NCBI GenBank assembly: GCA_002887195.1
Contig: PJAB01001840.1
Span: 1 to 11,922 of the forward strand
Reading direction: 5' to 3'
Length of the DNA stretch: 11,922 nucleotides
DNA from: Chrysochromulina parva
Lineage: Eukaryota; Haptophyta; Prymnesiales; Chrysochromulinaceae
How positions within the stretch are numbered: the stretch's first letter is position 1; the number at the start of each line of letters is the position of its first letter. This document shows positions 6,764 to 11,922 of this stretch, piece after piece. The position numbers were made by a program, and so were the translations under genes. Under the pieces are notes generated by a model, which searched no databases, was not told the DNA's origin, and saw only the letters and a program-made list of their open reading frames with translations.

Positions 6764-6777
6764 AGCCCCGCGGGGCT
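6764..6777. repeat. 14-bp perfect palindrome AGCCCCGCGGGGCT followed by ATTTTAT
   Basis: The site is its own reverse complement and lies 82 bases after the stop of the coiled-coil gene. The same 12-bp core, again followed by a T run, occurs at 8437-8448 in the next spacer. In bacteria a GC-rich stem plus T run would suggest an intrinsic terminator, but this is a eukaryote-like locus and the palindrome leaves no loop. A DNA-binding-protein site is a better guess. Confidence 0.6.
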
Positions 6778-6930
6778 ATTTTATGGAGACGAGCGGCCAG
6801 TCGATTCACAGAACACAGTCGAGAGCCGCTGGGCATCCACCTTGTATGGGAATCGTCTATCGTGAAGGATCCGATCTGTAAGTATCGAGATGAAGCGATC
6901 CCTGACTTTGTCTTGACTCGTTTTGGGAAG

Positions 6931-6946
6931 GTACCGGTACATGTAT
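6931..6946. promoter_or_regulatory. TACCGGTACATGTAT element
   Basis: GTACCGGTAC (6931-6940) is a perfect ten-base palindrome. The 15 bases TACCGGTACATGTAT (6932-6946) recur with one change at 8381-8395, upstream of PCMT1. It lies about 70 bp upstream of the ATG of the TPR gene. A regulatory role is inferred from recurrence in spacers. Confidence 0.45.
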
Positions 6947-7015
6947 AGGCACTCCTCCCCGTTCGGCAAGTGAGCCCCCATTCACAATGAGAAAGGAGGG
7001 GCTGATGTGGGAAGG

Positions 7016-8335
7016 ATGGCTCTCGGTGCCGAGGCTTTCGCTGACGTGCTGCGGCGCAAATGGCTCGGCAACGAGCACTTCAAGGATGGTGACCTCGATA
7101 GTGCCCTTTCACACTGGGATGAGGCGATTAAGCTTTTCGGCCCAGCGGCTGGCGATGCCACACAGGCCGCCGTGCAGGCGACTCTCCATGCAAACCGTGC
7201 GGAAGTTTTTCTGCGGCTTGAGCGTCACGCCGAGGCCAAGACGGCATGCGACCGCGCCCTGCAGCTCGATGATACCAACTTCAAGGCCCGCTTCCGACGA
7301 GCGCGCGCCTGCCTCGCCCTTGGCGGCTTCGAGGAGCTAGCTCTGGCTGCCGATGATGTGAAACGCATACAGGCCGATGGAGGTACTCTGCAGAAGGCGG
7401 AGGCGACGCTGCTTCGCACGGCACAAGGTATGCCGCTGCTCGCTAGCCTGGCCGGTAAGGGTAATGCAAGTGCGTTCGCCAAGGCTAGCATCCCGGCGAC
7501 CGCCTTCAGCGCAGAAGAGGCGGCGGCGGTCGATGCCGAAGCACGCGAGCGTGCGGCTCAGACTGTGGCTGCGCTCGCGCCCGAGATGGCGGCGGCCATG
7601 GCGAATGCCAGCGCGACGGGGCATCGGCCGCCACCGATGGCCGCTCCCGACGGCGCCCCTCCTCGCCCACCCGAGCCACGTCTCGGTGACCTGCAGCCCG
7701 TGGACCGTACCGATTGGATGGAAATGCTCGACGACCGGCCGGAGCTGCGCCCCGCGTGGCTCGTAGATGTGTACCGCACCTCGTTCAACGCTGAGGCGAC
7801 GTGCGCGCGGCCGCCTGAGCGGCCTCGCCACTGCGCGGGAGGTGCCCGCGCGTCGCGGCTGAGCATCATCTCCGACTTTCTTCTCTTCTGTAAGCTGAGC
7901 GTCGCGAAAGGGGTGGTGCCCGCAGCCGACGCGCAGGCCGCCATCCGTCCCTTGCGTGCGCGTCGTTGGGAGTGGACGGCGCTGCTGCAGGCGGCGGCAG
8001 GCATGCTCGATAAGGGTTTCCATCCGGAAAAGTGTGGCGCCGTCCATCGCTACGGCGAGGACGCGGGCGACGGCGCTGAGATCCGTAGGCTAGCGACGGT
8101 CATCTACGAGGCAGGCGTGCCTGGTGGCGACTCCCTTGCTGACCGGATGCGCGACGGCATCAAATTGGCTTGCTGGGGCGACGACGAGTACGACGACGAG
8201 GGCAACGTGCGTCATCGCTTCTCGTTTGATCGAGAGCCCGAGCTCTTTGACGACGTTGGCGGCGTCGACTTGTGGAAGCAGCTCAACGAGGAGCTCAAGA
8301 AGGGTCGGCTCGGAGGCGGCTCCACCGCTCGATGA
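7016..8335 (+). CDS. TPR protein with Hsp70/Hsp90-type carboxylate clamp and an unrecognised C-terminal domain
   Basis: The gene encodes 439 residues from the first in-frame ATG (7016). Residues about 8-120 form three tetratricopeptide repeats of the co-chaperone type (as in HOP/STI1, TOM34, TTC4). The five residues that grip the EEVD tail of Hsp70/Hsp90 all appear present: Lys 15 and Asn 19 in RRKWLGNEHF, Asn 60 in HANRAEV, and Lys 90 and Arg 94 in KARFRRA. An Ala/Pro-rich linker follows (about 150-225). Residues about 228-430 are a mixed, probably folded region with DRTDWMEMLDDRPELRPAWL, SRLSIISDFLLFCKL and WGDDEYDDEGNVRHRF; I do not recognise it. The tail is charged and ends in a Gly-rich stretch. 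No membrane helix or signal peptide is seen, so it is probably soluble. The TPR and clamp are seen in sequence; chaperone binding is inferred. Confidence 0.88.
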   Translation: MALGAEAFADVLRRKWLGNEHFKDGDLDSALSHWDEAIKLFGPAAGDATQAAVQATLHANRAEVFLRLERHAEAKTACDRALQLDDTNFKARFRRARACLALGGFEELALAADDVKRIQADGGTLQKAEATLLRTAQGMPLLASLAGKGNASAFAKASIPATAFSAEEAAAVDAEARERAAQTVAALAPEMAAAMANASATGHRPPPMAAPDGAPPRPPEPRLGDLQPVDRTDWMEMLDDRPELRPAWLVDVYRTSFNAEATCARPPERPRHCAGGARASRLSIISDFLLFCKLSVAKGVVPAADAQAAIRPLRARRWEWTALLQAAAGMLDKGFHPEKCGAVHRYGEDAGDGAEIRRLATVIYEAGVPGGDSLADRMRDGIKLACWGDDEYDDEGNVRHRFSFDREPELFDDVGGVDLWKQLNEELKKGRLGGGSTAR

Positions 8336-8380
8336 GTTGTCAGTTTGGGGCCTGATGCGTGCGACTGGTGCGCTGCGGGC

Positions 8381-8395
8381 TACCGGTACACGTAT
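8381..8395. promoter_or_regulatory. TACCGGTACACGTAT element, second spacer copy
   Basis: This differs by one base from 6932-6946 (TACCGGTACATGTAT). Flanking bases do not match, so it is a short shared motif and not part of a larger duplication. It lies 46 bases after the TPR gene stop and about 225 bases before the PCMT1 ATG. Confidence 0.45.
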
Positions 8396-8435
8396 TCGTC
8401 AAGTCTCTTCTCGCGAATCAGACGAAGTAAGTGGT

Positions 8436-8449
8436 TGCCCCGCGGGGCA
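8436..8449. repeat. 14-bp perfect palindrome TGCCCCGCGGGGCA followed by GTTTTGTAT
   Basis: This is the second spacer copy of the GCCCCGCGGGGC palindrome, again followed by a T-rich run. It sits about 100 bases after the TPR gene stop, comparable with the 82-base distance of the copy at 6764-6777 from the preceding stop. A related shorter palindrome, CCCGCGGG, lies at 9490-9497, about 190 bases after the PCMT1 stop. Confidence 0.6.
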
Positions 8450-8618
8450 GTTTTGTATTGCGGCCAAGGCGACCGCTTCGATCCATCTTGTGGGATGCTT
8501 GGACCTTTGATGATTTTCGCGAGTGTGAATCAAATCAGAGTGTGAATGGGACACCCGACTTCCTTTCACGGGTGCGAGGAGGCGAAGGCTCATCACGATC
8601 GGCTCACTTTCTTCAGAG

Positions 8619-9296
8619 ATGAGTAATGAGCGCCTGATAGCCAACCTCGTCCGTGATCAGCGGTGCAGCGAATTTACGGCTGCCGCGATGCGCAGCATTG
8701 ATCGTGCAATGTTTGTGCCCACGGCCGCACGCGCACATGCCTACGAGGATAGACCGCTTCCGATCGGCCACTCGGTCACGATCTCAGCGCCGCACATGCA
8801 CGCCGCGTGCCTCGAGCTCTTACCTCAGCTCAAAGAAGGTGCGGCAGCTCTTGACGTTGGCGTAGGAAGCGGCTATCTTGCAGCGGCTTTTGCTCAGCTC
8901 GTCGGGCCAACAGGTCGCGTGGTCGGAATCGATCGTCTGCCGGAACTCGTGCAGCTGGCCGAGAAGAACCTCCGAAGACACAACGCCTCGCTGCTTGAGA
9001 GCAAGCGCATTACTCTCGCGGTCGCCGACGGTTGGCATGGCCTTGAAGACGACAAAGGGCCATGGGACGCCATACACGTGGGCGCGGCCGCTGCAAGAAT
9101 CCCGACCGTGTTGGTGGAGCAGCTCAAGCCGGGCGGGCGTTTGATCTGTCCGGTGGGCCCCGATGGCGGCAATCAGCAGCTGATGCAGATCGACAAGGCA
9201 AGCGATGGCACGGTTACGTCAACTGCACTAATGGGGGTGCGGTATGTGCCTCTCATTCAAGGCTTGGGTGGCGGCAAGGCTGAGCTGCAAGGCTGA
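8619..9296 (+). CDS. PCMT1: Protein-L-isoaspartate(D-aspartate) O-methyltransferase
   Basis: The 225-residue length is close to that usual for eukaryotic PIMT. The enzyme transfers a methyl group from S-adenosylmethionine to the carboxyl of abnormal L-isoaspartyl residues, starting repair of aged proteins, usually in the cytosol. The start is ATG (8619). Near the N terminus are [10 protein letters not shown] and [22 protein letters not shown] (residues 41-62), the family's substrate-binding region with the P-x-x-x-G-x-x-x-S-x-P-x-x-H pattern. SAM-binding motif I is [10 protein letters not shown] (78-87), followed by [18 protein letters not shown] with the acidic residue that binds the ribose. 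[15 protein letters not shown] and [12 protein letters not shown] are the later methyltransferase motifs. The family's VRYVPL motif is at 207-212. All key elements are intact, so it is probably active. No targeting peptide is visible. Confidence 0.96.
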   Translation: MSNERLIANLVRDQRCSEFTAAAMRSIDRAMFVPTAARAHAYEDRPLPIGHSVTISAPHMHAACLELLPQLKEGAAALDVGVGSGYLAAAFAQLVGPTGRVVGIDRLPELVQLAEKNLRRHNASLLESKRITLAVADGWHGLEDDKGPWDAIHVGAAAARIPTVLVEQLKPGGRLICPVGPDGGNQQLMQIDKASDGTVTSTALMGVRYVPLIQGLGGGKAELQG

Positions 9297-9724
9297 GATC
9301 TCAGCGCAATCCTTGCGCATTTTTGTGCAGTGGCTGGGGAGCGCAGACAGGTGGATAGCCTTTGGTCTTTACGCGACGCAAATCGCGCAGCGGCTTACGT
9401 CAGCCGAGATGTTGCGATGGATTTGCATAGCCAACGCGTTTCGTCGCGTTTGCGGATAGTTTGCGGACGGGAGGAGCGATCGGATATTCCCCGCGGGTAA
9501 CACGCCGACCGAGCGCGTCGTTTACGAATTCGTTACCAATCGAATTACGCGAACAACGGCCGGTCAGGGGCGTGTAAGTGTGTGAAATCGAACGCAACAG
9601 AGCACAGCCTCTCACCAGGCGTTAAAACAAGACAGCAGCATGTTGCTGGCAGAAAACGCCGATATGTGCGTCGTGCAGCGCTCCGGCCTCCGCCCAGCGT
9701 CCACACCTTTCTCAAGCGGCACAC
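9297..9724. other. Convergent 3' spacer
   Basis: These 428 bases lie between the stops of PCMT1 (plus) and the Gln/Gly-rich gene (minus), so they should hold two 3' ends. No gene is recognised. Visible features are CCCGCGGG (9490-9497), the ten-base palindrome ACGAATTCGT (9524-9533), GGTAAC/GTTACC half-sites (9496-9501, 9532-9537) and TGTGAAATCG (9581-9590). The last 10-mer also occurs just after the kinase gene (5087-5096). The middle part looks less GC-rich than the coding regions. Confidence 0.5.
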
Positions 9725-11922
9725 CTACTCCGCCCATCGGCTAGCCTTCGTCCCCTTGAGCAGAGTATCGAGCGGCGGCAGCTCCTCGTCGTCCTCGTCG
9801 TCCTCGTGGGCACTTCGAAGGGTTGGGAAAGCTGGGAGCGTCGAGGCACGCTCCGAGGACTGCGCGGGTGCAGAGGGGCCACCTAGGCCACGTCCGCCGC
9901 GGTGGGAGTCGCTGCCGAAGCGCTCAGAACGGCCATGGCTGTCACCTCCGCTAAAGCGCTCAGAACGGTCATGACCGCCACTACTGTGGCCGCTTCGACT
10001 GCCAGCACCCAAGCTGCCGCTGCCACCACCGCCGCCGCTGCTGTGCGCACTGCCTCCACCGCTTCGGCCTCCTCCTCCTCCGCCACCATTCCCTCCGCCG
10101 CCTTTGCCGCCCCTGCCCCCTTGCTCTCGCTCCCACCGCTCCCGCGCACTCGACATACTCGTGTCCTCCATCTCGCGGTAGCGCCCGCCTCCGCCTCCGC
10201 CTCCGCCTCCGCCTCCGCCGCTGCCCTTGGGCTTCGCGGCGAACCGTCCAAAGGGATCCTCCGAGCTCGCCCCCGAAACAATAGGGGTTTGCGAAGCTGC
10301 AGCTGGGAGCAGCGGACCGTCGGCGCTCGTCACGGCGCTCGAACCGCGACAGGCAGCGGCCTCGCGCGCTTCACGTTCCATCCGCGCCCGGATGGCTTCC
10401 TCTGGCGTCTGGCGCCCGTACCCGCCCTTACTCCTGCCGCCACGCGAAGAAGCCGCGGCGCCGTGGGCGGAGGGACACCCGTCGTCGTCGTCCGCGGCCG
10501 CCGCCGCAGCAGCACGGCCCGCGAAGCCACCATCGCGCTGCTCGCGCTCCTGCTCGGCGATCGCCTGCTGTTGGCGCTGCCTCATGCGCTCGAGCGCTTG
10601 CCGCCGCCTCTCCTCCTCAAACTTGGCCTTCTCCGCTTGCTGCTGCTGATGATGCGGCTGCTGCTGCGGCTGCGGCTGCGGCTGCGGCTGCGGCTCCTGC
10701 TGCGGCTGCTGCTGCTGCGCCGTGGACTTCGACTTGGGCACCTGTTGACCACTGCCCTTACCGCCACCGCTGCCGCCGCCACCGCCATATGGTGGGTCTT
10801 TGGGCGCCATGTTGAGCGCCTTGGGAGCGCCGCTGCCGCCTGTGGGCTTCTTGGCACCTTCGGCCATCTGCTGCTCGACAGCCGTACCCGTACCCTCCGC
10901 CGCCCGCTTCGCCGCCATGAATTCCTCCATAGTCATGCGCACCACAGCCGTTGAGTCTCCCTCACCATCATTGTCCTCGGCCTCCTCTGCCTTCTCCTCC
11001 TCCTCCTCCTCCTCCTCCGCATCGGCCGCCCCGGCCTCCTGCCAGGCGCCTGCGAAGCGCACAACGGCCGTCGCGAAGCTCGGATGCTCAGCGGCTGCGT
11101 GCACAAACGGGCCGCCGCGACGCACCCACTCGCTCACAAACTGCACCACGCGCTCGTGCTCCGCTGCCGGGAGCACCGCGCGCGTGCGTCTCGCCTCACA
11201 CGCACCAGCGAGCATCTCGAGGACGGTGGTCCAGACCCCCCGCGACTCTGCTTCCCCGAGCACAAACCGTGCGTCGGCGAGGTTTTCCAGGGCAGTCTCG
11301 TGCTCTCCCATCGTGCGTGTCGGAAAGACATAGCTGGCCCACGCGCCCGGCGAGCCGCCCTTGCGGTAGGGAGATCCCCGCTTCCAAATGGTATCTCCTT
11401 TATGCTCCCCCAAAGGCCTTAGGGCATCGCGCACACCGCATAATGCAGATCTCTGCTCAACAAGCAGCCGCTGAGCCGATGCCGAGGGAGCCGTTGCCGA
11501 GGGCACGGCCGAAGCGCCCTCCACGGTAGTCTCCTCCGCCCGCGCCCCGCCCTTGGCCTTGGTGCCGCCCTTGGCGGCGCCGGCCGGCGCTGGGGCAGCG
11601 CCCTTCGAGATGGGTGCGCTGGGCTCTGGATGTTCACTCATGATCCGCCGCATCGCCTCGCACCGTGCGGCGCTGTCGGACTTCGCGGCGATCTCGTCCG
11701 TCATCGCGTCGGCCACGGCCTCGTTCAGCCTCCCTTGAGCTACGGCGCGCTCCATGTACTCGTCGAATTGCGCCTCGAGCGTGCTCTCGCTGATGTCGAG
11801 CGCGGCAATCGTGTCCGCTAGCACCGCCACTGCCGTGGGCGCGACCTCCGCTGATTTGGCAGTGGTGAGCGCCGCTGCCTCGAGCCTTGCGACGACTGCC
11901 GACTGGTTCTTGTCCCTCGCCA
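9725..11922 (-). CDS. Unrecognised Gln/Gly-rich, RGG-containing protein (5' end at or beyond window edge)
   Basis: The frame is open from the right edge to a TAG stop, at least 731 residues. A GTG lies at 11828-11830, but the frame continues upstream; the codon cut by the edge reads NTG, so the ATG may be exactly at the boundary, followed by ARDKNQSAVVARLEA. Residues about 30-100 are helical and about 150-295 a probable folded region containing YVFPTRTMGEHETALENLADARF. I do not recognise either. Then come an eight-Glu run, a Gly/Ser stretch, a Gln/Pro-rich stretch with alternating QP, and a charged helix rich in Arg, Gln and Glu. Long poly-Gly tracts with RGG-like units and DRSERF repeats follow. 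The acidic tail ends LPPLDTLLKGTKASRWAE. Such disordered RGG/Q-rich tails are common in RNA-binding and granule proteins, but there is no RRM or other RNA-binding domain to confirm this. Confidence 0.8.
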   Translation of the reverse strand, partial: ARDKNQSAVVARLEAAALTTAKSAEVAPTAVAVLADTIAALDISESTLEAQFDEYMERAVAQGRLNEAVADAMTDEIAAKSDSAARCEAMRRIMSEHPEPSAPISKGAAPAPAGAAKGGTKAKGGARAEETTVEGASAVPSATAPSASAQRLLVEQRSALCGVRDALRPLGEHKGDTIWKRGSPYRKGGSPGAWASYVFPTRTMGEHETALENLADARFVLGEAESRGVWTTVLEMLAGACEARRTRAVLPAAEHERVVQFVSEWVRRGGPFVHAAAEHPSFATAVVRFAGAWQEAGAADAEEEEEEEEKAEEAEDNDGEGDSTAVVRMTMEEFMAAKRAAEGTGTAVEQQMAEGAKKPTGGSGAPKALNMAPKDPPYGGGGGSGGGKGSGQQVPKSKSTAQQQQPQQEPQPQPQPQPQQQPHHQQQQAEKAKFEEERRRQALERMRQRQQQAIAEQEREQRDGGFAGRAAAAAAADDDDGCPSAHGAAASSRGGRSKGGYGRQTPEEAIRARMEREAREAAACRGSSAVTSADGPLLPAAASQTPIVSGASSEDPFGRFAAKPKGSGGGGGGGGGGGGRYREMEDTSMSSARERWEREQGGRGGKGGGGNGGGGGGGRSGGGSAHSSGGGGGSGSLGAGSRSGHSSGGHDRSERFSGGDSHGRSERFGSDSHRGGRGLGGPSAPAQSSERASTLPAFPTLRSAHEDDEDDEELPPLDTLLKGTKASRWAE
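9918..9968 (-). repeat. Two exact 15-bp repeats encoding RSERF units
   Basis: AAGCGCTCAGAACGG (plus strand) occurs at 9918-9932 and 9954-9968, a spacing of 36 bp or 12 codons. On the coding strand they encode the paired DRSERFSGGDSHG / GRSERFGSDSH units. The unit is in frame and probably arose by local duplication within the Gly/Ser-rich C-terminal region. Confidence 0.75.
10187..10216 (-). repeat. Five hexamer repeats (GCCTCC) encoding poly-Gly
   Basis: Five consecutive GCCTCC units encode Gly-Gly on the minus strand, making part of an uninterrupted run of more than ten glycines. The tract is a likely length polymorphism and could cause assembly or sequencing slippage. Confidence 0.8.
10642..10725 (-). 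repeat. CTG/CGG-rich tract encoding a Gln/Pro-rich stretch
   Basis: The plus strand is built from GCTGCTGCTG and GGCTGCGGCTGCG units. On the coding strand these are CAG and CCG codons that give poly-Gln runs, a QPQPQPQP alternation and an HH pair. It is an in-frame, unstable type of low-complexity tract within the disordered middle of the protein. Confidence 0.75.
10995..11018 (-). repeat. Eight TCC units encoding poly-Glu
   Basis: Eight consecutive TCC trinucleotides on the plus strand read as GAG codons in the minus-strand gene, giving eight glutamates that begin an acidic stretch (EEEEEEEEKAEEAEDNDGEG). It marks the boundary between the N-terminal, probably folded region and the disordered remainder. 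Confidence 0.85.

Larger units (their letters stand above)
6683..7015. promoter_or_regulatory. Intergenic region between coiled-coil and TPR genes
   Basis: These 333 bases contain no convincing gene; a 64-codon plus-strand open frame at about 6754-6948 has no recognisable features. The region holds a 14-bp perfect palindrome followed by a T-rich run (6764-6777), and the ten-base palindrome GTACCGGTAC (6931-6940) within a sequence that recurs in the next spacer. Two out-of-frame ATGs (6987 and 7005) precede the TPR gene start. Near the left end is a pyrimidine-rich stretch (CTCCTTTTTAATCTCGC, about 6729-6745). Confidence 0.5.
8336..8618. promoter_or_regulatory. Intergenic region upstream of PCMT1
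   Basis: These 283 bases hold the TACCGGTACACGTAT element (8381-8395), the palindrome TGCCCCGCGGGGCA (8436-8449) and two exact copies of GAGTGTGAAT (8521-8530 and 8538-8547) about 70-100 bp before the PCMT1 start. No gene is visible. The paired GAGTGTGAAT copies are close enough to the start to be promoter or 5' untranslated elements. Confidence 0.5.

Noticed and set aside
6764..6785. Bacterial-type intrinsic terminator (GC stem plus T run), suggesting a prokaryotic operon
   Set aside because: The palindrome has no loop, the T run is short, ribosome-binding sites are absent before the genes, and the gene content is eukaryotic.
6754..6948. A 64-codon plus-strand frame in the spacer before the TPR gene
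   Set aside because: It runs through the palindrome and the TACCGGT element and shows no recognisable motif.
9902..10954. A 350-codon plus-strand open frame opposite the Gln/Gly-rich gene
   Set aside because: It consists of Ala/Ser and Leu/Arg runs that mirror the poly-Gly and CAG-type tracts of the minus-strand gene. The minus frame is longer, ends normally and has a non-repetitive N-terminal region.
1..11922. Giant-virus origin, considered because of ankyrin repeats and a kinase
   Set aside because: The SHIPPO protein, PTGES2 homologue and carboxylate-clamp TPR protein are cellular eukaryotic families. No capsid, polymerase or packaging gene is present.
1..11922. tRNA, rRNA, CRISPR array or transposon ends
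   Set aside because: No cloverleaf pattern, ribosomal sequence, regularly spaced direct repeats with unique spacers, transposase frame or long terminal repeats were seen by eye.

Overview
The window looks like nuclear DNA of a GC-rich, gene-dense unicellular eukaryote with a flagellum. The reasons are a sperm-tail PG-rich (SHIPPO) repeat protein typical of axonemes, a membrane-associated prostaglandin E synthase-2 homologue with a mitochondria-like N terminus, a large ankyrin/STE-type kinase fusion, a Hsp70/Hsp90-type TPR co-chaperone-like protein and a eukaryotic-length protein-isoaspartate methyltransferase. Base composition, compact spacing and single-exon genes would fit an alga such as a haptophyte or similar protist. 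That placement is inference; nothing here fixes the lineage. No viral, mobile-element, CRISPR, rRNA or tRNA signal was recognised.

Layout: 1-414 is non-coding with two clear inverted repeats. On the minus strand lie a SHIPPO-repeat protein (415-1599) and, only 68 bp upstream of it, a PTGES2-like gene (1668-2522). A 154-bp divergent promoter region (2523-2676) separates PTGES2 from a plus-strand ankyrin / BART-like / protein kinase gene (2677-5067). Three more plus-strand genes follow: a coiled-coil protein with an internal 150-bp tandem duplication (5489-6682), a TPR protein with an intact carboxylate clamp (7016-8335), and PCMT1 (8619-9296). A convergent spacer (9297-9724) leads to a minus-strand Gln/Gly-rich protein (9725 to the right edge), whose reading frame is open to the last base.

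For several genes the longest open frame begins with GTG or TTG; the first in-frame ATG is used here as the more likely eukaryotic start. The spacers upstream of the plus-strand genes share short sequence elements: a TACCGGT core in all three, and a GCCCCGCGGGGC palindrome in two. These are the best candidates for undescribed regulatory signals.

The genes do not form an obvious pathway. Possible themes are flagellar function (the SHIPPO protein and the BART-like domain, a fold known from ARL2 and ciliary biology) and protein quality control (TPR clamp protein next to the isoaspartate repair enzyme). Both themes are inference from neighbourhood. The most interesting protein is the ankyrin / BART-like / STE kinase fusion.
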